Source: an uncultured Bacilli bacterium (lineage in GTDB: Bacteria; Bacillota_I; Bacilli_A; RF39; UBA660). From it: 6,036 nucleotides of DNA. This document shows positions 1 through 5,340 of this stretch, piece after piece (the first letter of the stretch is position 1; each line of letters starts with the position of its first letter). The stretch spans positions 1 through 6,036 of the forward strand of contig CANQYA010000062.1 of NCBI GenBank assembly GCA_947627965.1, in the 5' to 3' direction. Both the position numbers and the translations under genes were made by a program. The notes below the pieces were generated by a model. The model was given only the letters and a program-made list of their open reading frames with translations, was not told the DNA's origin and did not search any database.

Positions 1-483
1 TCTATTTTCTTCCATCCAATTAAATAATTGTTCCATAAGTGAACTTACCATTTCAGGTTTAGGACATATATGGATACATTTATCACCATCAAAAACACCT
101 TCATTACCTTTTCTAAACTCACCTGCTTCCTGAACAGTTAAAAAGGTCATTATACCATGAATTTTTTTTAAATCATTTATAGAATATGGATTTATTGTTT
201 TCATCATTTCATATGCCTTATAAGCATTTTTTACTTCTTGTATTTCCTTTTGATTACCAATAACTAATTTTCCGTCTATAATATCCTTTACTTCCTTAAA
301 AGATAAAGAATTATCTTCTATTGCAAGCGAAGAATGAATTGAGTGGATTCGATTATTTCGCCTTAAAATTGATAATTTGTTTAAGTTTTTATAATTGTCC
401 AATTTTCCAATTTTTTTCATTATGGAAGAAACCAGATTAAGTATCTTATTTGTTATTTCAAAAGGCGGATTATATTTACTCAT
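1..483 (-). CDS. Fic family protein, N-terminal part (cut by window edge)
   Basis: Translating the minus strand from the ATG at 483 gives 161 residues with no stop before the window edge. The start (MSKYNPPFEITNKI) and the block RIHSIHSSLAIEDNSLS at residues 45-61 are typical of the N-terminal domain of class II Fic proteins; residues 70-90 (IDGKLVIGNQKEIQEVKNAY) and GEFRKGNEGVF at 121-131 continue the family pattern. Fic enzymes usually transfer AMP (or another nucleotide part) to hydroxyl side chains of target proteins in the cytosol. The catalytic HPFxxGNGR loop lies beyond the edge, so activity cannot be judged. The inhibitory-helix motif (S/T)xxxE(G/N) appears as S52-LAI-E56 followed by D57 instead of G or N. 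The start is supported by GAGGTG six bases upstream (490-495) and a good promoter; the internal Met22 has no comparable site. The gene is divergent from the ATPase gene. Family call is secure; target unknown. Confidence 0.9.
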   Translation of the reverse strand, partial: MSKYNPPFEITNKILNLVSSIMKKIGKLDNYKNLNKLSILRRNNRIHSIHSSLAIEDNSLSFKEVKDIIDGKLVIGNQKEIQEVKNAYKAYEMMKTINPYSINDLKKIHGIMTFLTVQEAGEFRKGNEGVFDGDKCIHICPKPEMVSSLMEQLFNWMEENR

Positions 484-489
484 TAAAAA

Positions 490-495
490 CACCTC
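490..495 (-). promoter_or_regulatory. Ribosome binding site of the Fic gene
   Basis: On the minus strand GAGGTG stands six bases before the ATG at 483-481. It decides for this start over the internal ATG at 420-418 (Met22). Confidence 0.75.
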
Positions 496-509
496 ATTTT
501 TATATAATT

Positions 510-538
510 ATTGTACTAAAAAAACACATAATAGTCAA
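510..538 (-). promoter_or_regulatory. Sigma-A-type promoter of the Fic gene
   Basis: Read on the minus strand, TTGACT (538-533) is followed after exactly 17 bases by TACAAT (515-510). Each box differs from consensus at one position. The expected transcript start near 503 would leave a leader of about 20 bases before the ATG at 483, containing the GAGGTG site. Confidence 0.72.
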
Positions 539-562
539 TTATCTTGTATGTTATCTTGTATG
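539..562. repeat. Perfect 12-bp tandem repeat (two copies) abutting the Fic promoter
   Basis: TTATCTTGTATG occurs at 539-550 and again, base for base, at 551-562. On the minus strand the two copies (CATACAAGATAA each) end directly at the first base of the -35 box TTGACT of the Fic promoter. This position suits a regulator-binding site or an upstream promoter element, but a chance duplication is possible. The repeat itself is directly seen; the function is inferred. Confidence 0.6.
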
Positions 563-614
563 CTGATATTTGGTATTGAAGAAAAATAACTTAGATATAA
601 GTTCCAAAACAATG

Positions 615-626
615 CATTATATAATG
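615..626. repeat. 12-bp perfect palindrome in the divergent intergenic region
   Basis: CATTATATAATG reads the same on both strands. It lies between the Fic and ATPase promoters and is followed by GTTTTTCCATTA, a sequence repeated imperfectly 39 bases later at 665-677 (GTTTTTCCAATTA). It could be an operator, but palindromes made mostly of A and T are frequent by chance in DNA this AT-rich. Confidence 0.35.
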
Positions 627-660
627 TTTTTCCATTACAACCAAAAAAAAGCAAAAAACA

Positions 661-700
661 AAAAGTTTTTCCAATTAAACGAAAAAACTTTATATTTTTT
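661..700. terminator. AT-only-stem hairpin, possible bidirectional terminator or insulator
   Basis: Bases 662-671 (AAAGTTTTTC) pair with 681-691 (GAAAAAACTTT) in ten pairs with one bulged A at 687, around a nine-base loop. On the plus strand it is followed by TATATTTTTT, and on the minus strand by T-rich sequence (the A-tracts at 643-664). It sits between divergent promoters, so there is no gene it clearly terminates; it also overlaps the proposed -35 of the ATPase gene. With only two G-C pairs the stem is weak. Confidence 0.3.
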
Positions 701-717
701 AAATTTTGTAATATAAT
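689..717 (+). promoter_or_regulatory. Probable promoter of the AAA+ ATPase gene
   Basis: A perfect -10 box TATAAT lies at 712-717. The sequence 17 bases upstream, TTTATA (689-694), matches the -35 consensus at four of six positions. The transcript would start near 724, at the edge of the AAGAGGTGA ribosome site, so the leader is very short. The -10 is convincing; the -35 is weak. Confidence 0.45.
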
Positions 718-738
718 AGCAATAAGAGGTGACGGATT

Positions 739-1941
739 ATGTTAAAAAGAGAATATTACTTAAATAAAATTAGAGATTTTTATTATGTTAATTCTTTAAT
801 TAAGGTTTTGTGTGGATTAAGAAGAAGTGGAAAATCAGTAATATTAAAACAAATAATAGAAGAAATAAAAGCTGATGGTATAGACGATAACCATATCATA
901 TATATTAATTTTGAATCACTTGATTATGCTAATATAACAAATGCGATTGAATTAAATGATTACATAAAAGGAATGATAAAAGATAAAGATACTTATTACT
1001 TATTTTTAGATGAGGTTCAAAAAGTTAGCGATTTTGAAAAAGCAATTAACTCTTTAAGAATAACAGAACAATTTAGCATTTTTATTACTGGTTCAAACAG
1101 TAAAATGACCTTTTTAGAACTATCGACTGATTTATCAGGACGATATGTAAGTTTTAGAATTAATCCATTGTCTTTTAAAGAAGTAGTGAAACTTACTAAT
1201 ACTAAAAAAGAAAATTATTTTGACTTATTGTTAGATATTTTTGAGTGGGGTTCTTTACCACAAAGATTTCTTTTTACTAATAACGATTCAAAAGAAAATT
1301 ATATAAGAGATGTTTACGATTCAATACTTCTTAAAGACGTTGTGGAAAGATTAGGAATATCTGATGTTACTTCTTTTAATAAAATATTACAATATGTTTT
1401 AGAAACTGAAACGAGAGAATTTTCTGCTACTAATGTTTTAGATTATTTAGAAAAAAATGATAACAAAGTTTCTACTGATACACTTTATAAGTATTTAGAG
1501 GCACTTTGTTCTACCTTTATTATCAATAGAGTGTATAGATATGATATAAATGGTAAAGCTGTTTTGAAATCATTAAATAAATTTTATGCTACTGATTTGG
1601 GAGTAAAAAAAATTAAAACTAATAATAAAGAAATTAATTATTCACAAGCTTTTGAAAACGTTATTTACAATGAATTAGTGAAAAAAGGATATGAAGTATA
1701 TATAGGAAAAACAAAAGATGGTGAAATAGATTTTATCGCATCTAAAAATAAAAGTATTAAATATATACAAGCTTGCTATGATTTATCAAACGAAGAAACA
1801 AGAAATAGAGAATTTAATGCTTTTAATACTATAAGCGATAATTACCCTAAGTATGTAATATCTACTAATAAAGAGGATTATTCACAAAATGGTATTAAGC
1901 ACATTAACATTTTTGATTTCTTAATGGACGATAATTTTTAA
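739..1941 (+). CDS. AAA+ ATPase with C-terminal DUF4143-type domain
   Basis: The 400-residue protein has the usual length and domain order of the AAA_14/DUF4143 family. An N-terminal P-loop domain shows Walker A GLRRSGKS at 26-33, Walker B YYLFLDEVQ at 86-94, a sensor-like TGSNS at 117-121 and a conserved LSGRY at 132-136. A helical middle follows (SILLKDVVERLGI, 195-207), then a winged-helix-like stretch to about residue 280 and KFYATDLGV at 281-289. The C-terminal part (306-345: E306, GEIDF at 328-332, YIQACY at 342-347) recalls a PD-(D/E)XK nuclease fold, but the usual lysine after the second acidic/Gln position is absent (QAC), as I remember for many members, so nuclease activity is doubtful. 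ATP binding is expected; the biological role of the family is unknown. AGAGGTG at 725-731 supports the ATG. No terminator is evident after it. Family call is strong. Confidence 0.9.
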   Translation: MLKREYYLNKIRDFYYVNSLIKVLCGLRRSGKSVILKQIIEEIKADGIDDNHIIYINFESLDYANITNAIELNDYIKGMIKDKDTYYLFLDEVQKVSDFEKAINSLRITEQFSIFITGSNSKMTFLELSTDLSGRYVSFRINPLSFKEVVKLTNTKKENYFDLLLDIFEWGSLPQRFLFTNNDSKENYIRDVYDSILLKDVVERLGISDVTSFNKILQYVLETETREFSATNVLDYLEKNDNKVSTDTLYKYLEALCSTFIINRVYRYDINGKAVLKSLNKFYATDLGVKKIKTNNKEINYSQAFENVIYNELVKKGYEVYIGKTKDGEIDFIASKNKSIKYIQACYDLSNEETRNREFNAFNTISDNYPKYVISTNKEDYSQNGIKHINIFDFLMDDNF

Positions 1942-1973
1942 AAAATATTTTCATTGAAGAAGGATATCTAAAT

Positions 1974-2000
1974 TTGACAATATTATATTTTTAGTATAAT
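1974..2000 (+). promoter_or_regulatory. Promoter of the orf132-galE-kinase operon
   Basis: A perfect -35 TTGACA (1974-1979) and a perfect -10 TATAAT (1995-2000) are separated by only 15 bases, shorter than the preferred 17. An alternative -10, TAATTT at 1997-2002, would restore 17 bases with a poorer box. Transcription would begin near 2007, giving a leader of about 17 bases before the GTG start at 2024. Both boxes being exact argues for a real vegetative promoter; the spacing may tune its strength. Confidence 0.65.
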
Positions 2001-2012
2001 TTATTAAGTATT

Positions 2013-2019
2013 GAGGTGA
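2013..2019 (+). promoter_or_regulatory. Ribosome binding site that fixes the GTG start of the 132-aa gene
   Basis: GAGGTGA precedes GTG at 2024, with seven bases from the GAGG core to the start codon. The next in-frame candidate, ATG at 2072 (Met17), has no such site, so the GTG start is preferred. Confidence 0.65.
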
Positions 2020-2023
2020 TAAA

Positions 2024-2422
2024 GTGACAGGGGAGTTACAAGAAAAAGAAGTAGCAGAAAAACTAGAAAAAATGCGTGTATCCGCTATCATTGATTTGCA
2101 CGAATGGAATGGCACTAAAGGGCAAGGAATGATTTTAAATAGCGATGGAAGTTTATATACTTATGATTGGTTTTTAGGATTTAATAAAAATACTAATAAC
2201 TTTGGAATGCGTACTTCTTTAGAAAAAGTAAAAGATAAAATTGATTGTGACAGTATAAAAAAATATTTACAAGAAGATATAGGTATTTTTAAAATAGAGT
2301 ATGATACCAATTTTATTGAAGATGGTGGTTATGATATAATTATTAAAATAGACGATAAAAATAAATACTCTAATAATATAAAATTATATAAAAAACTACT
2401 TGCTAAGTTAAAAAATATATAA
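2024..2422 (+). CDS. Unrecognised 132-residue protein, first gene of the galE-kinase operon
   Basis: I do not recognise this family. The product is soluble-looking, with no signal peptide or membrane segment, and rich in Lys, Asp, Glu and Asn. Residues 4-18 look helical and charged. Residues 19-51 look like beta strands around a turn (AIIDLHEWNG, then GQGMILNSDGSLYTYDWF). Residues 64-83 are probably helical, 86-110 alternate hydrophobic residues as in strands (IGIFKIEYD, YDIIIKID), and a lysine-rich helix ends the protein (119-131). It starts with GTG behind a good ribosome site and its own promoter. Its TAA stop (2420-2422) overlaps the AAGGAGG site of galE, so it is translated from the same message as galE and the kinase. 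A speculative idea is a partner or regulator of the HipA-like kinase two genes downstream; nothing in the sequence proves this. Confidence 0.8.
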   Translation: MTGELQEKEVAEKLEKMRVSAIIDLHEWNGTKGQGMILNSDGSLYTYDWFLGFNKNTNNFGMRTSLEKVKDKIDCDSIKKYLQEDIGIFKIEYDTNFIEDGGYDIIIKIDDKNKYSNNIKLYKKLLAKLKNI

Positions 2423-2431
2423 GGAGGATAT

Positions 2432-3430
2432 ATGAAAATATTAGTTACTGGAGGGTGTGGTTATATTGGTAGTCACACTTGTATAGAACTTTTAGAAAAT
2501 AATTATCAAGTTGTAATAATTGATAATTTATCTAATTCTAAAAAAGGTGTTATTGATAAAATAAAAAAAATAACCAATAAAGACCTTACTTACTATGAAG
2601 GCGATGTATGTGATAAAGATTTATTAAACAAAATTTTTGATCAAGAAAAAATCGATGCTGTTATCCATTTTGCTGGCTATAAAGCGGTAGGAGAATCAGT
2701 AAAATTACCACTAAAATATTATCATAATAACTTATGCTCGACGATAACATTATGCGAAGTAATGGCTTCCCACAACGTAAAAAAACTTGTTTTTTCATCG
2801 AGTGCTACAGTATATGGTAGTCCTAAAACACTTCCTATTAAAGAAGATTTTCCTTTATCGACTACTAATCCATATGGAACTACTAAACTAATGATTGAAA
2901 AAATTTTAAAAGATTTATATACTTCTGATAATGAATGGAGTATTGCTGTTTTAAGATATTTTAATCCGATAGGAGCCCATTCTTCGGGTTTAATTGGTGA
3001 AAACCCTAACGATATACCTAATAATTTAATGCCTTATATTATTAAAGTGGCAACAGGCGAATTAGAATGTTTAAATATATTTGGAAATGATTATGATACT
3101 AAAGATGGTACAGGCGTAAGAGATTATATTCATGTAGTTGATTTAAGTAAAGGACATATTAAAGCAATCGAATCTATTACTAATACTACTGGTATTGATT
3201 ACTATAACTTAGGTACAGGAAAAGGATATAGTGTTTTAGAAATAGTTAATACTTTTTCTAAAGTAAATAATGTCAAAGTTAATTACAAAATAGTAGAACG
3301 TCGCCCTGGAGATGTTGCTACTTGTTATGCGGATAGTAGTTATGCTTTAAAAAAATTACATTGGAAGGCAGAAAAAAGCATAGAAGATATGTGCCGAGAT
3401 GCATACTTATATGCTATAAAAAATAAATAA
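2432..3430 (+). CDS. galE: UDP-glucose 4-epimerase GalE
   Basis: GalE interconverts UDP-glucose and UDP-galactose in the cytosol, using tightly bound NAD. This 332-residue protein is full length and belongs to the extended short-chain dehydrogenases. Visible are the NAD-binding GGCGYIGSHT at 7-16 (GxxGxxG), D31-N32-LSNS, VIHFAGYKAVGES at 77-89, catalytic FSSSATVYG (121-129, Ser124), and Tyr148/Lys152 in NPYGTTK. GLIGENPNDIPNNLMPYI (186-203), GVRDYIHVVDL (228-238) and ERRPGDVATCYAD (289-301) are further GalE signatures. Cys298 aligns with the E. coli gatekeeper Tyr299 and human Cys307, a position where a small residue allows N-acetylated sugars, so UDP-GlcNAc/UDP-GalNAc may also be substrates. 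An exact AAGGAGG (2421-2427) precedes the ATG. It is the middle gene of the operon, 9 bases after orf132 and 1 base before the kinase; no other gal genes are nearby. Confidence 0.96.
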   Translation: MKILVTGGCGYIGSHTCIELLENNYQVVIIDNLSNSKKGVIDKIKKITNKDLTYYEGDVCDKDLLNKIFDQEKIDAVIHFAGYKAVGESVKLPLKYYHNNLCSTITLCEVMASHNVKKLVFSSSATVYGSPKTLPIKEDFPLSTTNPYGTTKLMIEKILKDLYTSDNEWSIAVLRYFNPIGAHSSGLIGENPNDIPNNLMPYIIKVATGELECLNIFGNDYDTKDGTGVRDYIHVVDLSKGHIKAIESITNTTGIDYYNLGTGKGYSVLEIVNTFSKVNNVKVNYKIVERRPGDVATCYADSSYALKKLHWKAEKSIEDMCRDAYLYAIKNK

Positions 3431-3431
3431 A

Positions 3432-4445
3432 ATGAAAGTTATATTGAATAATATTAATTTAAAAAGAATAAAAGGTTTTTTGGATTTAGACGACTATTTT
3501 TATAACTCTTTACAAAGACCTTATATCGATGAAGAAGATTTATTTTTAAATGGTCTTGTCGATGTTGAAATTGCAGGTAAAGACGATAAATTTTGGATAA
3601 TTGATCCAATAACTTCACAAAAAATAGTATTGTTTAAGAAAAATGGATATCGTAGTAACGAATTATATGGCGAACTTTTTTCTGAAGAAATGGCTAAATT
3701 ATTAGGGTTTAGTACAGCTCATTACGATTTAGCAACTTTTAAAGGTTACAAAGGCTCTATAAGTTATAACTTTATGAAAGAAGATGATCATTATTATTCG
3801 GGATTTGATTTAATTGCTGATTTCTACGAAAATAGATTACAAAAAGATAACGAATTATGTAATTTATTTGGTATTAATCCTAAAAATATACCATTAGGGG
3901 AAGCTGTCGTTTTATTAAATAATATCAAAGATGTAGAAATTATATTACAAGATAAATATAAAAATAATCCTAATAAAATAAAAATAGTATCTTCTATTAT
4001 TAACGGGCTTAAAAATAGTTTAATATTAGATATTTTGTCACTTAATAATGATAATCATTGTGATAATTGGGGAATATTAAATGACCAAAAACTTTCACCT
4101 AACTTTGATAGGGGTAGAATATTTAATATGCAACACAAGATAGATGACGATTTTGACTTGTTTATGGATGAGTTAAAATTAATGTATAATCGTGACGATG
4201 ACGGTAATTATTTTAAAGTGTTACATTCGTTATTAGAATCTAACGAAGAAGTATATATTAGAAGATTATCACGAAAAGCTAAAATACTAAGCGATAATAT
4301 AAATTTAATTATTTCTAATGTCGAACAAAAAATAGAAGATAAATTACCAAAAGAAATAGAAGAATATTTTATTGATACAGCTATGGAACATTTACAAGAT
4401 GTCAAAAAAGAAATTAGTAAAACTAAGAAAAAAATTTATAATTAA
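3432..4445 (+). CDS. HipA/CtkA-like serine/threonine protein kinase
   Basis: This 337-residue protein carries the core of a HipA-type kinase. QKIVLFKKNG (63-72) offers the ATP-contacting Lys69/Lys70; SNELYGELFSEEMAKLLG (75-92) is the following helix with Glu77; KGSISYNFM (107-115) matches the hinge region. The catalytic loop NNDNHCDNWGIL (205-216) gives Asp207 as base and Asn212 as metal ligand, and LSPNFDRGRIF (221-231) gives metal-binding Asp226, where the family usually has YDNG. All key residues seem present, so it should be active. Compared with E. coli HipA (about 440 residues) it is shorter and starts with only about 50 residues ahead of the kinase core. The C-terminal 60 residues are a charged, probably helical tail. 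No HipB-like DNA-binding partner is adjacent. The ATG lies one base after the galE stop with no recognisable ribosome site, implying translational coupling. Targets are unknown; a toxin, signalling or regulatory role are all possible. Confidence 0.8.
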   Translation: MKVILNNINLKRIKGFLDLDDYFYNSLQRPYIDEEDLFLNGLVDVEIAGKDDKFWIIDPITSQKIVLFKKNGYRSNELYGELFSEEMAKLLGFSTAHYDLATFKGYKGSISYNFMKEDDHYYSGFDLIADFYENRLQKDNELCNLFGINPKNIPLGEAVVLLNNIKDVEIILQDKYKNNPNKIKIVSSIINGLKNSLILDILSLNNDNHCDNWGILNDQKLSPNFDRGRIFNMQHKIDDDFDLFMDELKLMYNRDDDGNYFKVLHSLLESNEEVYIRRLSRKAKILSDNINLIISNVEQKIEDKLPKEIEEYFIDTAMEHLQDVKKEISKTKKKIYN

Positions 4446-4469
4446 ACTTTTTCTTAGTTTTATTTTTTT
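4419..4469 (+). terminator. Intrinsic terminator of the galE-kinase operon, overlapping the kinase 3' end
   Basis: AAAACTAAGAAAAA (4419-4432) pairs perfectly over 14 bases with TTTTTCTTAGTTTT (4448-4461), with a 15-base loop and a run of seven T at 4463-4469. The left arm is inside the last codons of the kinase gene (Lys-Thr-Lys-Lys-Lys) and the TAA stop (4443-4445) is in the loop. The stem is AT-rich but long. The run of A on the left arm also makes it plausible in the minus direction, though no minus-strand gene ends here. Confidence 0.78.
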
Positions 4470-4483
4470 AATAAAAACCCTAA

Positions 4484-4517
4484 AATGTGAATAAATTTTT
4501 TTATTGTTTTTCACATT
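4484..4517 (+). repeat. Inverted repeat just upstream of sigG
   Basis: AATGTGAA (4484-4491) and TTCACATT (4510-4517) are perfect 8-base inverted arms, extendable by three A-T pairs past one bulged T. The right arm ends four bases before the GGGGAGG ribosome site of sigG. It could be a protein-binding site or, if transcripts begin upstream, an RNA hairpin limiting access to the ribosome site. A weak resemblance to a sigma-G promoter overlaps it (GAATA at 4489-4493; CATTAAA at 4514-4520), but the spacing of 20 is two bases too long and the transcript would start inside the ribosome site. Confidence 0.5.
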
Positions 4518-4521
4518 AAAA

Positions 4522-4528
4522 GGGGAGG
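4522..4528 (+). promoter_or_regulatory. Ribosome binding site that fixes the sigG start
   Basis: GGGGAGG lies eight bases before ATG 4537. An in-frame TTG at 4504 would add 11 residues but has no ribosome site and would put the Shine-Dalgarno inside the gene; SigG proteins also normally begin at this ATG. Confidence 0.85.
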
Positions 4529-4536
4529 AAAAAATA

Positions 4537-5313
4537 ATGGCACGTCACAAAGTTGAAATAAGTGGCGTGAATACAGCAAATATAAAAGTTTTAACAGGGG
4601 AGGAAATGGACGAATTATTTAAGAGATTACAAAAGGGGGATTTATCAGCAAGAGAAGAATTAGTAAATGGTAATTTAAAATTAGTATTATCTATATTAAA
4701 AAAATTCTCTCATAAAGAAGAAAATATGGATGATTTGTTTCAAATTGGGTGTGTAGGATTACTTAAAGCTATCGATAATTTTGACTTATCTTATGGGGTT
4801 AAATTTTCCACCTATTGTGTTCCTATGATCCAAGGTGAAGTAAGAAGGTATTTAAGAGATAATAATAGTATTAGAGTAAGTAGATCATTAAAAGATTTAG
4901 CTTATAAGACATTAAAGAAAAAAGACGAATTAATAATGGAAAATGGTGTAGAACCTAGTATTGAAGAATTATCAAAAGAACTAGATGCATCTTCCTTTGA
5001 TATTATTAATGCTCTTGATTCGATGAAAGATCCTGTCAGTATTTTTGAACCAATTTATTCTGATGGTGGGGATACTATATACTTATTTGACCAAATTGAG
5101 GATAAAAAAGTAGCTAACCAAGACTTAGATATCAAATTGTCAGTAGGTGATGCGATTGAGAAACTTAATGAAAGAGAACAATTTATTTTAGATCAAAGAT
5201 TTATAATTGGTAAAACCCAAATGGAAATAGCCGAAGAATTAGGAATTAGCCAAGCTCAAGTTTCAAGAGTAGAAAAAAATGCGATTGAAAACTTAAAATC
5301 TTTATTGCAATAA
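4537..5313 (+). CDS. sigG: RNA polymerase sporulation sigma factor SigG
   Basis: SigG directs late transcription in the forespore, including spore-protective and germination genes. The 258-residue product matches the usual length (260 in Bacillus subtilis). The N-terminus MARHKVEISGVNT is the diagnostic SigG signature that separates it from SigF. Region 1.2/2.1 follows with VNGNLKLVLSIL (43-54), region 2.2-2.4 with DDLFQIGCVGLLKAIDNFD (65-83), KFSTYCVPMIQGEVRRYLRDN (89-109) and IRVSRSL (112-118), then region 3 (about 125-180, with DPVSIFEPIYSDGGD at 165-179), and the region 4.2 helix-turn-helix GKTQMEIAEELGISQAQVSRVEK (225-247). Asn44 corresponds to B. subtilis Asn45, reported as the residue that makes SigG sensitive to the anti-sigma factor CsfB. 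Unlike the classical spoIIGA-sigE-sigG cluster, no sigE lies upstream: sigG is separated from the preceding operon by a terminator. No convincing promoter is seen; an inverted repeat precedes it. Confidence 0.95.
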   Translation: MARHKVEISGVNTANIKVLTGEEMDELFKRLQKGDLSAREELVNGNLKLVLSILKKFSHKEENMDDLFQIGCVGLLKAIDNFDLSYGVKFSTYCVPMIQGEVRRYLRDNNSIRVSRSLKDLAYKTLKKKDELIMENGVEPSIEELSKELDASSFDIINALDSMKDPVSIFEPIYSDGGDTIYLFDQIEDKKVANQDLDIKLSVGDAIEKLNEREQFILDQRFIIGKTQMEIAEELGISQAQVSRVEKNAIENLKSLLQ

Positions 5314-5340
5314 TATTACTAAATTGTAACTATAAATATA

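Noticed and set aside
395..589. 64-codon open frame on the plus strand
   Set aside because: It overlaps the start and promoter of the Fic gene on the other strand, has no ribosome site, and its sequence looks like translated AT-rich noise, including the 12-bp tandem repeat read as a peptide repeat.
1942..1973. Terminator after the ATPase gene
   Set aside because: Only short AT palindromes (AAAATATTTT, GATATC) are present, without a stem-loop plus T-run.
4208..4405. 65-codon open frame on the minus strand
   Set aside because: It lies wholly inside the kinase gene, antisense, with no ribosome site or promoter; a shadow frame.
3432..4445. Classical HipBA toxin-antitoxin module
   Set aside because: No helix-turn-helix HipB gene is adjacent; the upstream neighbour is galE and the 132-residue protein has no visible DNA-binding motif.
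4489..4520. Sigma-G autoregulatory promoter (GAATA and CATTAAA)
   Set aside because: The boxes resemble the consensus, but the spacer is 20 rather than 17-18 and the transcript would begin within the ribosome site, so I do not list it as a promoter.
4504..4536. Upstream TTG start for sigG adding 11 residues
   Set aside because: The ribosome site GGGGAGG would fall inside the coding sequence, no site precedes the TTG, and SigG proteins start at the ATG at 4537.
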